Assembly: GCA_016648135.1 (NCBI GenBank)
Contig: JADDOH010001988.1
Location: forward strand, 23,008-87,007
DNA from: Agrypnia vestita
Taxonomy: Eukaryota > Arthropoda > Insecta > Trichoptera > Phryganeidae
DNA length: 64,000 nucleotides
Direction: 5' to 3'
Shown here: piece by piece, positions 51,546 through 61,494 of the stretch
How positions within the stretch are numbered: the stretch's first letter is position 1
How the letters are laid out: each line of letters begins with the position of its first letter
Translations under genes and position numbers: made by a program
The notes under the pieces: generated by a model
Database searches by the model: none
What the model saw: the letters and a program-made list of their open reading frames with translations, nothing else
Told to the model about the DNA's origin: nothing

Positions 51546-51944
51546 GTAAACAATAACTACCCTTGATGATTTACATTCTCGAATTTTATGTAATTAATGT
51601 GATTATTTTTAAATATTTATTCAAAGTTTTCATACAGTATGTATAGCGGCCATCTATGAAAATAAATAAAAACATATAATTGACCAAACACATTTCTAAA
51701 CAAAATGCGTATGTAGGTATATACGGTACCTACCTAGTGCGGCAAAATTCAATAATAAATAAATGCACATACATTTTCTTTACTTGTATTTACTAATTAA
51801 TAAATATATCTTTTTTAAATTTTGATGTAAATTTCTGTTGCAGCTCAATTGGTATGTTTAATTGTGAGATGTCAAATGTTACACATCATATGCGACTACT
51901 TCAAGGCTCGCTCGTTTTTTTTTATTAATTTTTTATCTAGGGTC
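51546..51944. other. AT-rich spacer, no gene
   Basis: 51840-51920 (AATTGTGAGATGTCAAATGT, TACACATCATATGCGACTAC) is the reverse of 6115-6180, indicating another shared repeat end. Confidence 0.45.
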
Positions 51945-52640
51945 ATAGATAAAATTTGACATAATAATTCCTTATAATAATATACTAATAATGACAAAAA
52001 GTCATTTCTTATATAATATTTGACTGAGTTTCAGCATTTGTGTCACTTATATTTTGAAATTGTTAGTAGTCAATTGTTTGGTCTGTTGTGGTAGGTCGTT
52101 GCATAATTTTAATCCGTTTCAAATCAGTCGTGATTGTTCTGTTTTTGTTTTGGCTCTAGTAATGTGGTAGTTTTGAGCCGTGCTAGTGTAGTGTTGATCA
52201 TTTTCGTGTATTTTGTGTAATTTAAGCTTACAACTCATATGTGAAAGCTCTCCACACAATTTGAACATATATACAACTTCCAAAAAAATGAATAAGCATG
52301 GTATATTCTATCATGGGTTGAAATGGCGAATGTTACATTGTGTAAAGTGATCACTTAAGCCAACCATAAAGATAGGTCATAAGTCCTATGTACACCCAAA
52401 ATGACTTCTATACCTACTTTCCCATAATAAATACAGTTTCGTCTCTGTGATATCTATAATATACATTAATTAATTTAATGTCTTTCTCTTGCATTTCGCC
52501 ATTTGCCAGCTTGCGAATGAGTTTTAGTGTTCCGTTTTTTGTAATGTTATCAACGTTTAATTGCTGTGTTATTCGGTAAACCGTTGATGTCAGGTGTTTC
52601 AAAATATAGAACATTTTCGGTATTTTGTGGACGTTTATTG
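51945..52640 (-). pseudogene. RT C-terminal tail (family C), minus strand, interrupted
   Basis: Minus-strand reading from about 52640: MTINVHKIPKMFYILKHLTS, TVYRITQQLNVDNITKNG, TLKLIRKLANGEMQEKDIKL. Then the 245-bp insert at 52226-52470, then the region matching 6620-6780 (complement of CAACGACCTACCACAACAGA). This copy has a longer upstream part than 6520-6890. Removing the insert restores continuity with the other copy. Confidence 0.65.
52226..52470 (+). mobile_element. 245-bp retroposon end with 8-bp target duplication
   Basis: Flanked by TAATTTAA at 52218-52225 and 52471-52478; the uninterrupted relative at 6790-6800 reads TAATTTTA once. It contains AAGTCCTATGTACACCC and TCTGTGATATCTATAATA, shared with 40545-40660 and 16940-17050. 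So it is a short retroposed sequence, a SINE or a truncated 3' end. Confidence 0.7.
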
Positions 52641-53324
52641 TCATTGTTGAAGTGCGACATAGAAACGATTCATTACCAGCGATAAATTGTAGCGAAAACA
52701 GTGTGGCCGGCGACTTGCAAACCGATTGACAGACGTCTGGCGGAGCACCTGCGTGCGAAAATCGCAATGGAATACTCTCGAAAGTGATCGAAGCGAAACA
52801 GTAATAATAAATGTGTGACTGCAAATTAAATAACGGTGCTCCGAATGGATTCGTTTCAAACAATCAATCGCGAAATGACTCAGCAGCTTTGCAACCTTTC
52901 TCAAAGTGGGGCAGCGTAATGTGGCGTATATTTATATGGCTCATATTAATTTTATAACCTTATTAAGGGGTTACACCGCCTAAATGTATAAAAAAACAAT
53001 GAAATTCAAAAAGAAATTTTCACATAACTATTGCACGTATAAAATTCTTTTTATTATAATTGTTTACGGCTTTCGTTGGTTAACATTATTATTTAAAAAA
53101 TTAATTTGAAAATTTCAAAATGGCGGAGTTATGTGCTGTTCCGTAAAGTTCCTCCTCCGCGACGCGCACAGTTGGTGGAATTGATCGTGTCGCCAGTGTT
53201 TGAGTGAAATAAGCCAATTTTTTGTGCAAATGAGGTCAGTTAGGCCCGGTTGTATCAAGTTGGATTAAAGTAAAAGTTCGTTTAAAGTATAGAAACGGGT
53301 TGTTTGATTGGCGGAGAACGTAAA
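52641..53324. other. no gene; possible TIR-element ends
   Basis: TTAAGGGGTTACACCGCC at 52965 and TTAGGCCCGGTTGTATCAAG at 53239 both resemble ends of insect TIR elements, but no partners were found. 52660-52900 has frames on the minus strand without domains. Confidence 0.35.
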
Positions 53325-53648
53325 AATCAATTCATTCCCTTTAACACAAGTCAATTAAAATAATAAAAACCTTCCAATTCCGATTGGAACTTCTGCAGGG
53401 TGTTTATCATTTTATTTAACTTGTATTGAAACGAATGAATTTTTCGTAATCGATGTAAGATACTATAATGATGGTTCAACTTTTTTCAAAAAATAAGTTA
53501 GAAATATTGAAAAAAAAACTTGTCAACTTTGATATGGTCCTCCGTAAATATTGATACAGGTCATGGTTGCTCAAAAATTTTCGACTCATTATCTAGGCAG
53601 GAATCCACTTGTAAAGTTTTTGCTACTAGCTATGAGTCACCCTGTATA
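53325..53648. repeat. fold-back element H6, right part and centre
   Basis: Contains the centre (CTTCCAATTCCGATTGGAAC) and right arm with TGAATTTTTCGTAATCGATG and TACTAGCTATGAGTCACCCT, ending TGTATA. The left arm is replaced by other sequence. Confidence 0.6.
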
Positions 53649-54327
53649 AATTGGTTAAAGAAAATTATTAATCATCGTCCACATTCTGCCACAAATAACA
53701 GTGTTTACATGAAATCACGATTACCCTTATATAATAGGTATGTTACATGGTCTCACATTTAGTTTGTCACTTCATTTGGATAAATGTTCCAATAAATGAT
53801 CGACCCATCCCTCTTATCCAAATTTTAATAATTTTTTTAAATTATTCGGATACTTACATTTTTAAACATTTTTCAGCAACAAAATGTGTAAAACATAGAC
53901 AAGATTCACATGAAGACAATTTTATTTATAGACAATACCAAATGTTTACGTGAATCTTAGACGTAGGAGCTTTTTGTAATTAATATTGCGTGATATTTTT
54001 TATTGTTTATGACTTACATATGTTCTGTTTTTAGCATGTATCTAATACTCCTATATTGCTAGCAGCGTCTGGAAATAGGCGAAATCACTACAGTGAAGAA
54101 AAATATATGTTTGTCTCACCCATACCGGTGTCACTTCGAGTCTTATGCGCATGTCCGAGAATCAGCGCCAATAATTTATATCCAATCAGCGCCCCCACAT
54201 GGGATAAATGAGTCACGACGCTTGCGCACAACAGGTCAAGTGATAGCAATGAGATAAAAGTAGCATTTTCTGCCCCGCTTAAGTCCGTGACACCTCCACT
54301 TATGGGCATTAGCAATATGGGTGTATT
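53649..54327. other. no gene seen
   Basis: Frames at 53520-53953 overlap the fold-back and AT-rich sequence; no domain. 54060-54320 is unrecognised and less AT-rich. Confidence 0.4.
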
Positions 54328-54329
54328 AC

Positions 54330-54362
<33 letters not shown>

Positions 54363-54955
54363 GATTACATATATAGCGCCATTTTTGTGAAAGTTTCACC
54401 TCAAGGGCGCTTTACACATAAAAACTCGTATACACTAAATTCATAGAATAACAAAATGATCAATAAAATGAAAAAGAAAAGAGAAAGAAAAACAGCTCAA
54501 AATAAAAAATAGTAAAAGTAAACAACAAGTATTTAAAAGGTTCTGGGAAAGATTTTGTAAACAAGTGCGTTTTAAGTCTTTTCTTTCTAATCCGTGTTTC
54601 TTATTAGGGAGGGCAAAGAGTTCCACGCTTTGTGGCCCGCCACCGCTGAACCTAGTTTTCTGGAACTGACTTACCGGTTCCACAACCCTTCCCACCGCTG
54701 AAGTAGACGCTGACCTGAGAGTTTGACGTCTTCCATTTACGATGTCTGGAATACAGAGCTCCTGAAGATACAGAGGCGCCATGTTATGAGTTGCCTTGTA
54801 CATCAACAATTGCAATTCTCGCAGAAGGGATGTTACGTGCGAGAATTTTGACGTTCCATATATGATCCGTGCTGCAGCGTCTAGAACAGATTGTAGTCTA
54901 TCGAGCTGAAGCATCGGTAGGCCAGCGTAGATACCATTGCAGTAGTCCACATATA
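54328..54955 (-). mobile_element. CR1/L2-like retroposon, minus strand
   Basis: TAA microsatellite (54328-54362) as 3' terminus, then ATATAGCGCC and CACCTCAAGGGCGCTT as at 9203. Coding remnant up to 54955. It is a different subfamily from 15505, with shorter UTR. Confidence 0.8.
54441..54950 (-). pseudogene. CR1/L2-like RT C-terminal domain
   Basis: Minus frame: MDYCNGIYAGLPMLQLDRLQ, SVLDAAARIIYGTSKFSHV, LYKATHNMAPLYLQELC, GRRQTLRSASTSAVGRVVEP. The pattern '(L)DYCNxLxxGLPxxxLxxLQxVxNAAARLI' is characteristic of CR1/L2/Rex1 RT. Between HVTSLLRELQLL and MYKATHNMAP the expected 'LHWLPxxxR' part is reduced, and the end (PQSVELFALPNKKHGLE) is out of phase. Dead copy. Confidence 0.8.
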
Positions 54956-55599
54956 TTTTTTGTAAGGATCTAAAAATGACGCATACGCAAATTATGATGC
55001 AATTTTTGAAACTTTAAAGTGTAATATTTCCTTTAATCTTATTTGAGCGTCAGTTCTGTTTCATTTTAAAATCAGGACACGCGACTACGCCGAAGATACA
55101 AGGATCTGTTGTGATAACCATTTTTTGGACTATGCCAAAATACGCATCGGAACCGCTCGGCCAATGTGACGTCCTTTTCGGTGCATTCATTCCGACTTTG
55201 GAATGTCAAGTCTATTTTTAAATAATATCGTTTGTGTGCCATTTTCGAACGTTTAAAAAAACGAAGCCGTTCCTTCTGCGAACGGCGCCGCCGTCCGAAT
55301 TTCAAATTGGAAAAAATCAACTCGCGCCTGCGCGTGTGTGGGTCGCGGGCGTTTCGCGGTGTTGCCACAACTCGAGATGACGTTCGGTAGGTGCCCGATG
55401 CAAAAATACCCGACCCAGGTACCTACCCGTCTAGCGGGGGGGCAAATTATAGATTGGGAAGAGGGAGCCCTTAGCTGGGCAAGAATGGAGGAATTCTTGG
55501 TAGCAGTTTTTCGAGAATACAACGGTGTCCCGAGGTACAAAAGTAATTTTTTAAATTAATTTATCTTAATTATTTAGTTCCACATGTTGTATGGATTTA
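54956..55599. other. no recognised gene; small frame at 55390-55559
   Basis: 55338-55559 reads, in its second half, PTRLAGGQIIDWEEGALSWA and RMEEFLVAVFREYNGVPRY, which looks protein-like, but I recognise no family. A minus frame at 55072-55368 is arginine-rich without domain. Confidence 0.3.
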
Positions 55600-55900
55600 A
55601 ACATATTTATTTATTTTATTTCTATGGTATACACTTATACTAAGTAAAGTGTTCGTCGGCAACGACTTAAGTTAATGTTGTGAATATCTGTAATTTGTGC
55701 ATACTCGATTTCTAGGATGGAAAGTCTGTTGATCGTGGAGTATTTTTGGTGAGATGTATTGCTTTTGTTGCAGTGAAAGAACGCTTGTGAACGGGTATTT
55801 CTGGCCGGAATGTGAAAAGATATGGATGATAAAAGTTCCAGAGAATCCAAGTTATAAGATATATGTTTTGTATAGACATATAAGATCAGCAATAATGCGT
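55600..55900 (-). pseudogene. Jockey-like ORF2 C-terminal fragment, minus strand
   Basis: Minus frame: YNLDSLELLSSISFHIPARN, TRSQAFFHCNKSNTSHQKYS, INRLSILEIEYAQITDIHNI. It aligns by eye with LVDSPELLQRISYHIPTRNN... of the 46043 element, so the same clade. It ends in the A/T tail on the left (TTTATTTATTTTATTTC). Confidence 0.65.
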
Positions 55901-56029
55901 CTGTCGCTAAGTTTAATTAGACCTGTCTAAATATGAAGTTGATTATAATTGATGGTTCAATCGGGATTCTTAACCTGTAATTCACATATCTTAGAAATTT
56001 TAAATGGATTTTTTTAATGTCCATGTGTG

Positions 56030-56215
56030 TCGCATAATTCCATCTAGTCATTTAAAAGTTTTACAATAACATTTTTGCACTCCTGTTTAAAGTGTTTTGA
56101 ATTTCCATTGGCAGGCTGTCAAAGATTTTTAGACTTTTGTATATCTTATAATTTTGAGAGGTGTTTTTCTTTTTCTTCGGTAGTCTTATATTGTCGCTTC
56201 CTCTTAGTTCTTGTT
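56030..56215 (-). pseudogene. retroposon 3' end (family D), minus strand
   Basis: Reverse of 14930-15130, including AGTGCAAAAATGTTATTGTA, TTTGACAGCCTGCCAATGGA and CCGAAGAAAAAGAAAAACAC. Last codons and UTR only. Confidence 0.6.
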
Positions 56216-56639
56216 TTTCGATTGACGAGTCGCGACTTCATGCTGTGAAAAACTCCGTTGCATTATGCACACGCATTTTGATGCATTCGAAAATTTCACT
56301 ATAAACGCGCTTACTGATGTACAACTTCGAAAAACACTCAAAACAGACAAATAAAAGAGGCGTTGCCAGCGACAAAAAAAAATTAAATTATTATTGAAAG
56401 TTATGTCATACGGCAGGTGTACACAACAACAAGTTGCGGTCAATATACTAGGAGTGGCTAATGGAGGGTATGTATATTGGTGCGGACACTTTTCTTAATG
56501 TTGTTTAAAGACGCGCTAAACACATCCACTCCGTCCATGTCCCTACGTTTTATTTATTAACGTAGGTAATACAATATTTTTTATAATTCCTGATGTATAC
56601 ATTTTTTTAATTACGTATATAAGTATATTCAATTTTTAT
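56216..56639. other. no gene seen
   Basis: Frame at 56204-56443 (minus) without domain; rest AT-rich. Confidence 0.4.
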
Positions 56640-57260
56640 TCAAAAGTAAGTATCACGTATTTTTTTAGTTTTTTCTTAAAATTCGTCATATTCTTATAGT
56701 CCCTAATATCCCCTGGTAGTTTCGTATATAATTTCATCCCACTGTACATCATAGAACTTTGCTATCTTTTTTCTTTCGGGATGGTAATCTTATTTCATCT
56801 TTTCTTCTTGTACACTGGTCATTTTCTAGTTGTTTTTTTATTTTATTTTTCTTAATAATTCAATGGTATTGTCGTGCCCATTAATATTTATATATAGAAA
56901 GAGAAGTACATTATTAAATTTAATTATTTGTCTAAATGTCATTATTTGTAAGCTTTCCAGCATTACATCATATTTTATTTTTATTATATTATGACTTTCA
57001 AAGCTTGTGCTTTTCACTCTATATTATTACTTTTTTGTAATTTTTGTAATTATTATGTTTTCCTTATGCTTCTGCTTGTTATAAACTTATTACATAATAT
57101 TTTATTTATCTTTATATATTTGTATCTGTATTTTAAGTATTTTCTTTCCACTTTATGTTATTATTATTTTTTTCTTTAAACCATATTATTCAATTAATGT
57201 ACACTTTATCTATTTGTTTGTAAAAGCCCCGTAGTGCGTAAATATATAAATAAATAAATA
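56640..57260 (-). repeat. probable retroposon tails, AT-rich
   Basis: 56690-56790 (minus) reads a short 'LYTKLPGD..' C-terminal-like piece in decayed frame. At 57225-57262 GCCCCGTAGTGCG then AAATATATAAATAAATAAAT looks like an A-rich plus-strand 3' end of another retroposon. Weak assignment. Confidence 0.35.
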
Positions 57261-57895
57261 AAATAAAAAATCACTTTGTTTCTTGTGTATCGATTTATTT
57301 TTGGTATAATCCTTAACGCTTTATTTTGGAGTATCGTTAATTTTTTAAATTCTTCTTCATTAGCCAGAAATAGTATACTGCTCTATAGGTCGACCACAAT
57401 CAAAAGACCATTCCCTAGCTTTGTTCGGTAAGAAGAAAGCGGGGGTGAGTTGCCTGGCAAGCCCGTATTACAAGCCTCAATATGATATTCCAAATGAATA
57501 TATATTTTTTAGTTTAAAAAAGGTTACTTACTTACTAGAAAAACTTGTTTTGTGTTCATTTTTTGCATTGTAACAACACACATATTTTTTATTATATTAT
57601 TTATTTATCTTCATCTTGTTACATGACATAGGAAATAGAGCCGCTCATCTCACTAGGAAGAACCTGTGCCGAGATGAGCAGCTGAACAATATAGTGAGAA
57701 CAAAAAATAATAAAGATATACAACAAAATACTATATAACTATTAGATTAATTAATTGATTAATTGAGTATATAAATATTAAATGTGGATAATAAGAACAG
57801 TATATATTGTATAATACAAAAGCAATAGTGAAAGTAAAGTAATATATATATAAAATCATATGCATGGATAGTAACAAAATGTATATATAATAGCG
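57261..57895. other. no gene seen
   Basis: 57590-57700 contains a UTR-like block with GCCGCTCATCTCACTAGG and GCCGAGATGAGCAGC (inverted short repeat). AT-rich otherwise. Confidence 0.4.
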
Positions 57896-58180
57896 CAGTT
57901 AAAAAGTATATTTAGGTACATACCTATATAAGAAAATTAAATGAATGTTTGTGTATATTAAATAGTGATAAGAAATGAAGTTTAATGAGCGATAAATTAC
58001 GACCTGTTTTCGGCAATTGGGTATTTGTGCAAATGCAGGTGACAATAATGTCTTCTCGAATAGTGTTGTGTAAAAAGTTAAGAGTAGGGTGTCCACACTG
58101 ACTATGACAGAATGGACACCAAAGACATTTATTGCGCACATTCTTTTGAATGCGGTCTAGCTGTAGTAGTTGATGTGGGG
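57896..58180 (-). other. unassigned minus frame with cysteine cluster
   Basis: Reading 58180 downward: LQLDRIQKNVRNKCLWCPFC, HSQCGHPTLNF. The C-x2-C-x2-C-x3-C-x-H spacing could be chance. The upstream LDRIQ is typical of retroposon ORFs. I do not assign a function. Confidence 0.25.
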
Positions 58181-58201
58181 GATTGACGTTGATACTGTTG
58201 A

Positions 58202-58620
58202 TTGCTAACTAACTAACTAACCATCACGCCGTTTCCCTGCAGGGGTAGGCAGAGAGGATTGAACGCCACACTCTTCTATCCTGGTACACCACTTTTGCTT
58301 CGGCCACATTCATACATCTTCTCATACACGTTCTACGGTTGTTGCGGCTTTTAACAGGGCCATCCTCAAATACTTGTAGTACCTGATCGTGCCAGGTCTT
58401 TCGCGGACGCCCTCTATTCCTGTTGCCTTCAACATTCGCCTCATATATTTTCTTAACCATCCTTTCCTCGTTCATATGTTCCACATGACCAAACCATCTC
58501 AGCACTCCTTTCTTTATTCTGTCTACCACACTACAGCTAGCATTGCATTCACTTCTAATTTGTTCATTCCTCACTCTATCGACCAAAGATTTTCCACACA
58601 AGATTTGATTGCTAACCTAT
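58202..58620 (-). pseudogene. RTE-like ORF2 C-terminus with CTAA-type tail
   Basis: Minus frame 58224-58601: RVRNEQIRSECNASCSVVDR, GVLRWFGHVEHMNEERMVKK, IYEANVEGNRNRGRPRKTWH and DQVLQVFEDG. The block 'LRWFGHVERM...RGRP...W.D' is common in the C-terminal part of RTE-group ORF2. Its 3' terminus is the tetranucleotide repeat GTTA (plus strand CTAACTAACTAACTAAC, 58206-58222) instead of poly(A), as known for RTE elements. It is 5'-truncated near 58620. Confidence 0.65.
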
Positions 58621-59143
58621 TCAAATTTCCGCTAATTGACCTGCCTAGCATAGGCAGTTTCTCAACTATTCTCATATCGCTTAATATTTCCACTGCAAGT
58701 AGTGAGTCTTCTTCTCCCTGGCTTCCTCCCAACTCACTGTCGTTGTCGACTGTTGGGATCAGCTCTCCTCCTTAGGCTGTAGGTTCTTCTATCCTGGATG
58801 ACGTCACCCAATCCGCGCCTTAGCATCTGATGATCCCTTTGCACCACCCGTCTTCCTCTGGATGCAATTCGGAAAGATTGCCTGGTTAACAATGTGATCG
58901 GGTGCCCAGCATCCAACGTGGTCATACAATCTCAATTTCCTTTCCATCATCTTGCTGTAGATGTCTGTGACGCCCAGGCTTATCTCAGCATGCGCAGTTG
59001 TTTCTTACTGCCTATTGTAGTGGTTTTCCGGACTGGCAAGTCCTCTGTACGTGTGTGCTGTACAACTTTACTTTTCCCTACGGAGAGTGACTATCGTATT
59101 TTGTTTAACTGTCGTCACTTTACACATATTAGAAATTGGCATA
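58621..59143. other. no gene; repeat phrase shared with 10770
   Basis: GTAGTGGTTTTCCGGACTGG at 59016 is shared with 10775. A minus frame (58734-58925) is arginine-rich without domain; it may be decayed upstream sequence of the RTE copy. Confidence 0.4.
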
Positions 59144-59684
59144 TATACAGGTTTATTTGTAAAACATTAAAAACCTCGCAGGACTATTTTCCTGCCTTGG
59201 TTATGAGTCGAAAATGTTCAAAGTAACATGACTTAATATCGACAGTTATGGAGATATGCGATATCAAAGTTTGCATTTTTTTTCAATATTTCTGGCTTAT
59301 TTTTTGTAAAATGTTGGGCTATAAATACAGTAACTTATATCGATTACGAAAAATTCATTCGTTTCAATACAAGTGAAATAAAATGATAAAAACACTGAAA
59401 ATTTTCCAGTTGGAATGTTTACCTAATTGGAATTCGAAGGTTTTTATTTTTTTATTTGACTTGTTTTAAAGGGAATGAATTTTACATATTCGATATGAGT
59501 TACTACAATGATAGTCCAACGTTTTACAAAAAATAAGTTAGAAGAAATATTGAAAAAAAATGCAAACTTTGATTATCGCATTATCTACATAACTATCGTG
59601 ATAGCTTGAAAATTTTCATTTCACAATCAAGGCAGGAATATAATCCTGCGAGGTTATTAATGTTTCCCAAATAACCCTGTATAC
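59144..59684. repeat. fold-back (hairpin) element H7, reference copy
   Basis: About 540 bp. The left arm from TATACAGGTTTATTTGT and the right arm ending ACAAATAACCCTGTATA-like (CCCAAATAACCCTGTATA) are reverse complements over roughly 250 bases, with the centre near 59405-59430. Shared landmarks are CCTCGCAGGACTATTTTCCT, GGAGATATGCGATATCAAAG and TTATATCGATTACGAAAAAT. No coding capacity. Ends of the ACAGGGT type recur in seven other copies here. Confidence 0.75.
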
Positions 59685-59895
59685 CTAAAGATACACAGAC
59701 ACATACAGATACATATACAACATTGAGTCAGTTAGGTTAACATGTCTCCTTTGAGCAGCTGAATATCGCTCTTCACAGTCATTCAAAATTCTGGCTTGCC
59801 TCTCATTCCCTTGCAAGCTGCCGGGACGCCGTTCTGCAGCGCCATCGAGGACCTGGACTCCCAGGACGCTCCTCAGCCTGACCAAGAGGTCGCGA

Positions 59896-60790
59896 ATAGG
59901 GAATGCAATCCCGATCCCGCGAGATCTCGAGGCATTTTACGAGATCAATCCCGAACCGAAAAAGCGGACGAGATTATCGGGATTCATCAGCATGTTTTAT
60001 GTCTAATTGTATGTTTAATTTTATGTCTATAGAGCTTATAGTGAGTACTTAAAACTTATGTTCATGTCACATTCAAATAATGAAATTATCTTTGAATAAT
60101 ATTTGCTGTATTTTATCAACCTAACATATTAATAAAAACTACTGCTAGTGAGTAGCTTTTACTCTACTACATTGACTGATTAATGCTTGGAAAAACGCCT
60201 TCAAAAACTTTAATGCAATGATTTATAATGAACATTTTATTAAAATTACTGATATAAAAAACTAACCCATAAAAATCAAGTTTTTATTGTACTCCCTTTC
60301 TCATTTATTAGTGGAAACTGGTTTGGCGCTTAACCTACGCGTTGGGCTTCGGTCGGGCGACGCAAGAAAGGGAGTAATAAAAAATTTCTAAAAATCCAAA
60401 ATTATACTTTAATAAGGTTTAATGACTACCAGACGCGTCGAAATATTGTCATACAACTGAGTAAGTTGTATGAAAAAACCATTTAAAATTTCTAAAAATA
60501 AAAATTATACTATAATTATTGTTTTTTTAACGAAAATTTTATAGATCTTCTTGATCGTCGCCTCGAGTCTACTTGCAAAGTTTCAGCTCGATTGGATCAC
60601 GGAAAAAGGGTTAAAAATCGATCCAAAGTTTTTTCGTCAAGCAAGCAGACGCCACAAGTTAAAAGAAAGGAAGTAAAAATGCAAGGCATTGTCCTTAATT
60701 GCTATTCAGCTCTATAAACAAGTATTCGGGATCCCGCGGGATTTGAAATTCTAATCTCGAGGGATCCCGACTCGGGATTGCATTTCCTAA
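59896..60790. mobile_element. TIR element with 6-bp TCGCGA flanks, copy 2
   Basis: Starts ATAGGGAATGCAATCCCGAT and ends with the complement (CGGGATTGCATTTCCTAA). TCGCGA stands at 59890-59895 and 60791-60796. Without the ACTCCC insert (60258-60676) it is about 475 bp and aligns in reverse with 31528-32025 (CGAGGCATTTTACGAGATCA, GTTCATGTCACATTCAAATA, ATTGACTGATTAATGCTTGG). Confidence 0.75.
60258..60676 (+). mobile_element. ACTCCC-family element, copy 8 (insertion site known)
   Basis: Inserted in the TIR element: the filled site reads GATATAAAAAACTAACCC ... GGAAGTAAAAATGCAAGG, while the empty relative at 31665-31690 (reversed) reads GATATAAAATGCAAGG. So the element starts at ACTAACCCAT or in the preceding A-run and ends at GGAAGTA. 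The target is an A-run, and at most a few As are duplicated. It contains the short-subtype module CGCAAGAAAGGGAGTAATAA and the palindrome TACAACTGAGTAAGTTGTA, then the conserved core. Confidence 0.75.
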
Positions 60791-60817
60791 TCGCGAGGTC
60801 CGAGCGCCTAAAGCTAT

Positions 60818-61470
60818 TGATACACATGCTTATTAGTGGCACGTGAGCATGCGCAGTATCGACCTTCGTTAGCCTTTTCTTATTAGTGGCGTGTGTGTAC
60901 GCACATTGCTAGTAATGAGCATGCCACTGTCATTCACCATGAGAAGGGGTATCTTTGGAGCATGTGTGAACAGGCTTGCTTATTATGAGCATGCTTATGT
61001 CATTCGCGGGCTTCGCGGCTAGTATTATAAATGTGATCTTCTCAGTCCTCGACAGATGAAACAAATATGGCGCGTTGGGGAGATGATAAAATATTAATTT
61101 TCGTGACTTATTATAGGAATCACGAATGTCTGTGGAATACTCGGTCACCGTTGTGTAAAAATAATACAGCGAGAAATAATGTTTATGAAACTTTATTAAA
61201 AGGCATGAATGATTCAAATCTTACAATAAAAATTATAAAAACTAAAATCAAAAATGTGCGGATGGAAACTCGGGAACTGTTTTGATTTATTGGTTCATTT
61301 GAATTTTCTATTTCAGTTTGCAAAGTTTCCATTTTGAACAAGAGCGTCTCTATTCTACGACAAGAGCATGCCACTAATAATCGTGTGTGTACGATTGTTA
61401 GCTTTTAGCATGCTTATTTATGGAGCATGCCACTAATAAGCAAGCTAGTAATGAGCAAGTAGTAAATAGC
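60818..61470 (+). mobile_element. MADF-bearing TIR element with GCATGC-rich ends, copy 1
   Basis: The ends consist of iterated, mutually inverted words (GCTTATTAGTGGCATGC, GAGCATGCCACTAATAAGC). It starts GATACACATGCTTATTAGTG at 60818; the right end is near 61470. It holds a MADF exon (61067-61285). A second copy starts at 62318 with GATACACGTGCTTC and carries the exon side in reverse. No transposase; Harbinger affinity is inferred from the MADF gene only. Confidence 0.55.
61067..61285 (+). pseudogene. MADF domain first exon, best preserved in window
   Basis: ATG 61067, 72 codons: MARWGDDKILIFVTYYRNHE, CLWNTRSPLCKNNTARNNVY, ETLLKGMNDS. All landmarks of a MADF fold are visible: W near the start, hydrophobic helix 1, YRNHECLWN, YKNK-like LCKNNTARN, and the T(I)K..K.KI.N.R segment. 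The domain binds DNA in Adf-1-like factors and in the Myb/SANT-type partner protein of Harbinger transposons. The frame stops at 61283-61285, just before GTTTTG...TTTCAG, which may be a shortened intron. No second exon follows. Confidence 0.65.
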
Positions 61471-61494
61471 CTTAGAAAAAGTTATTCGTGGCTC

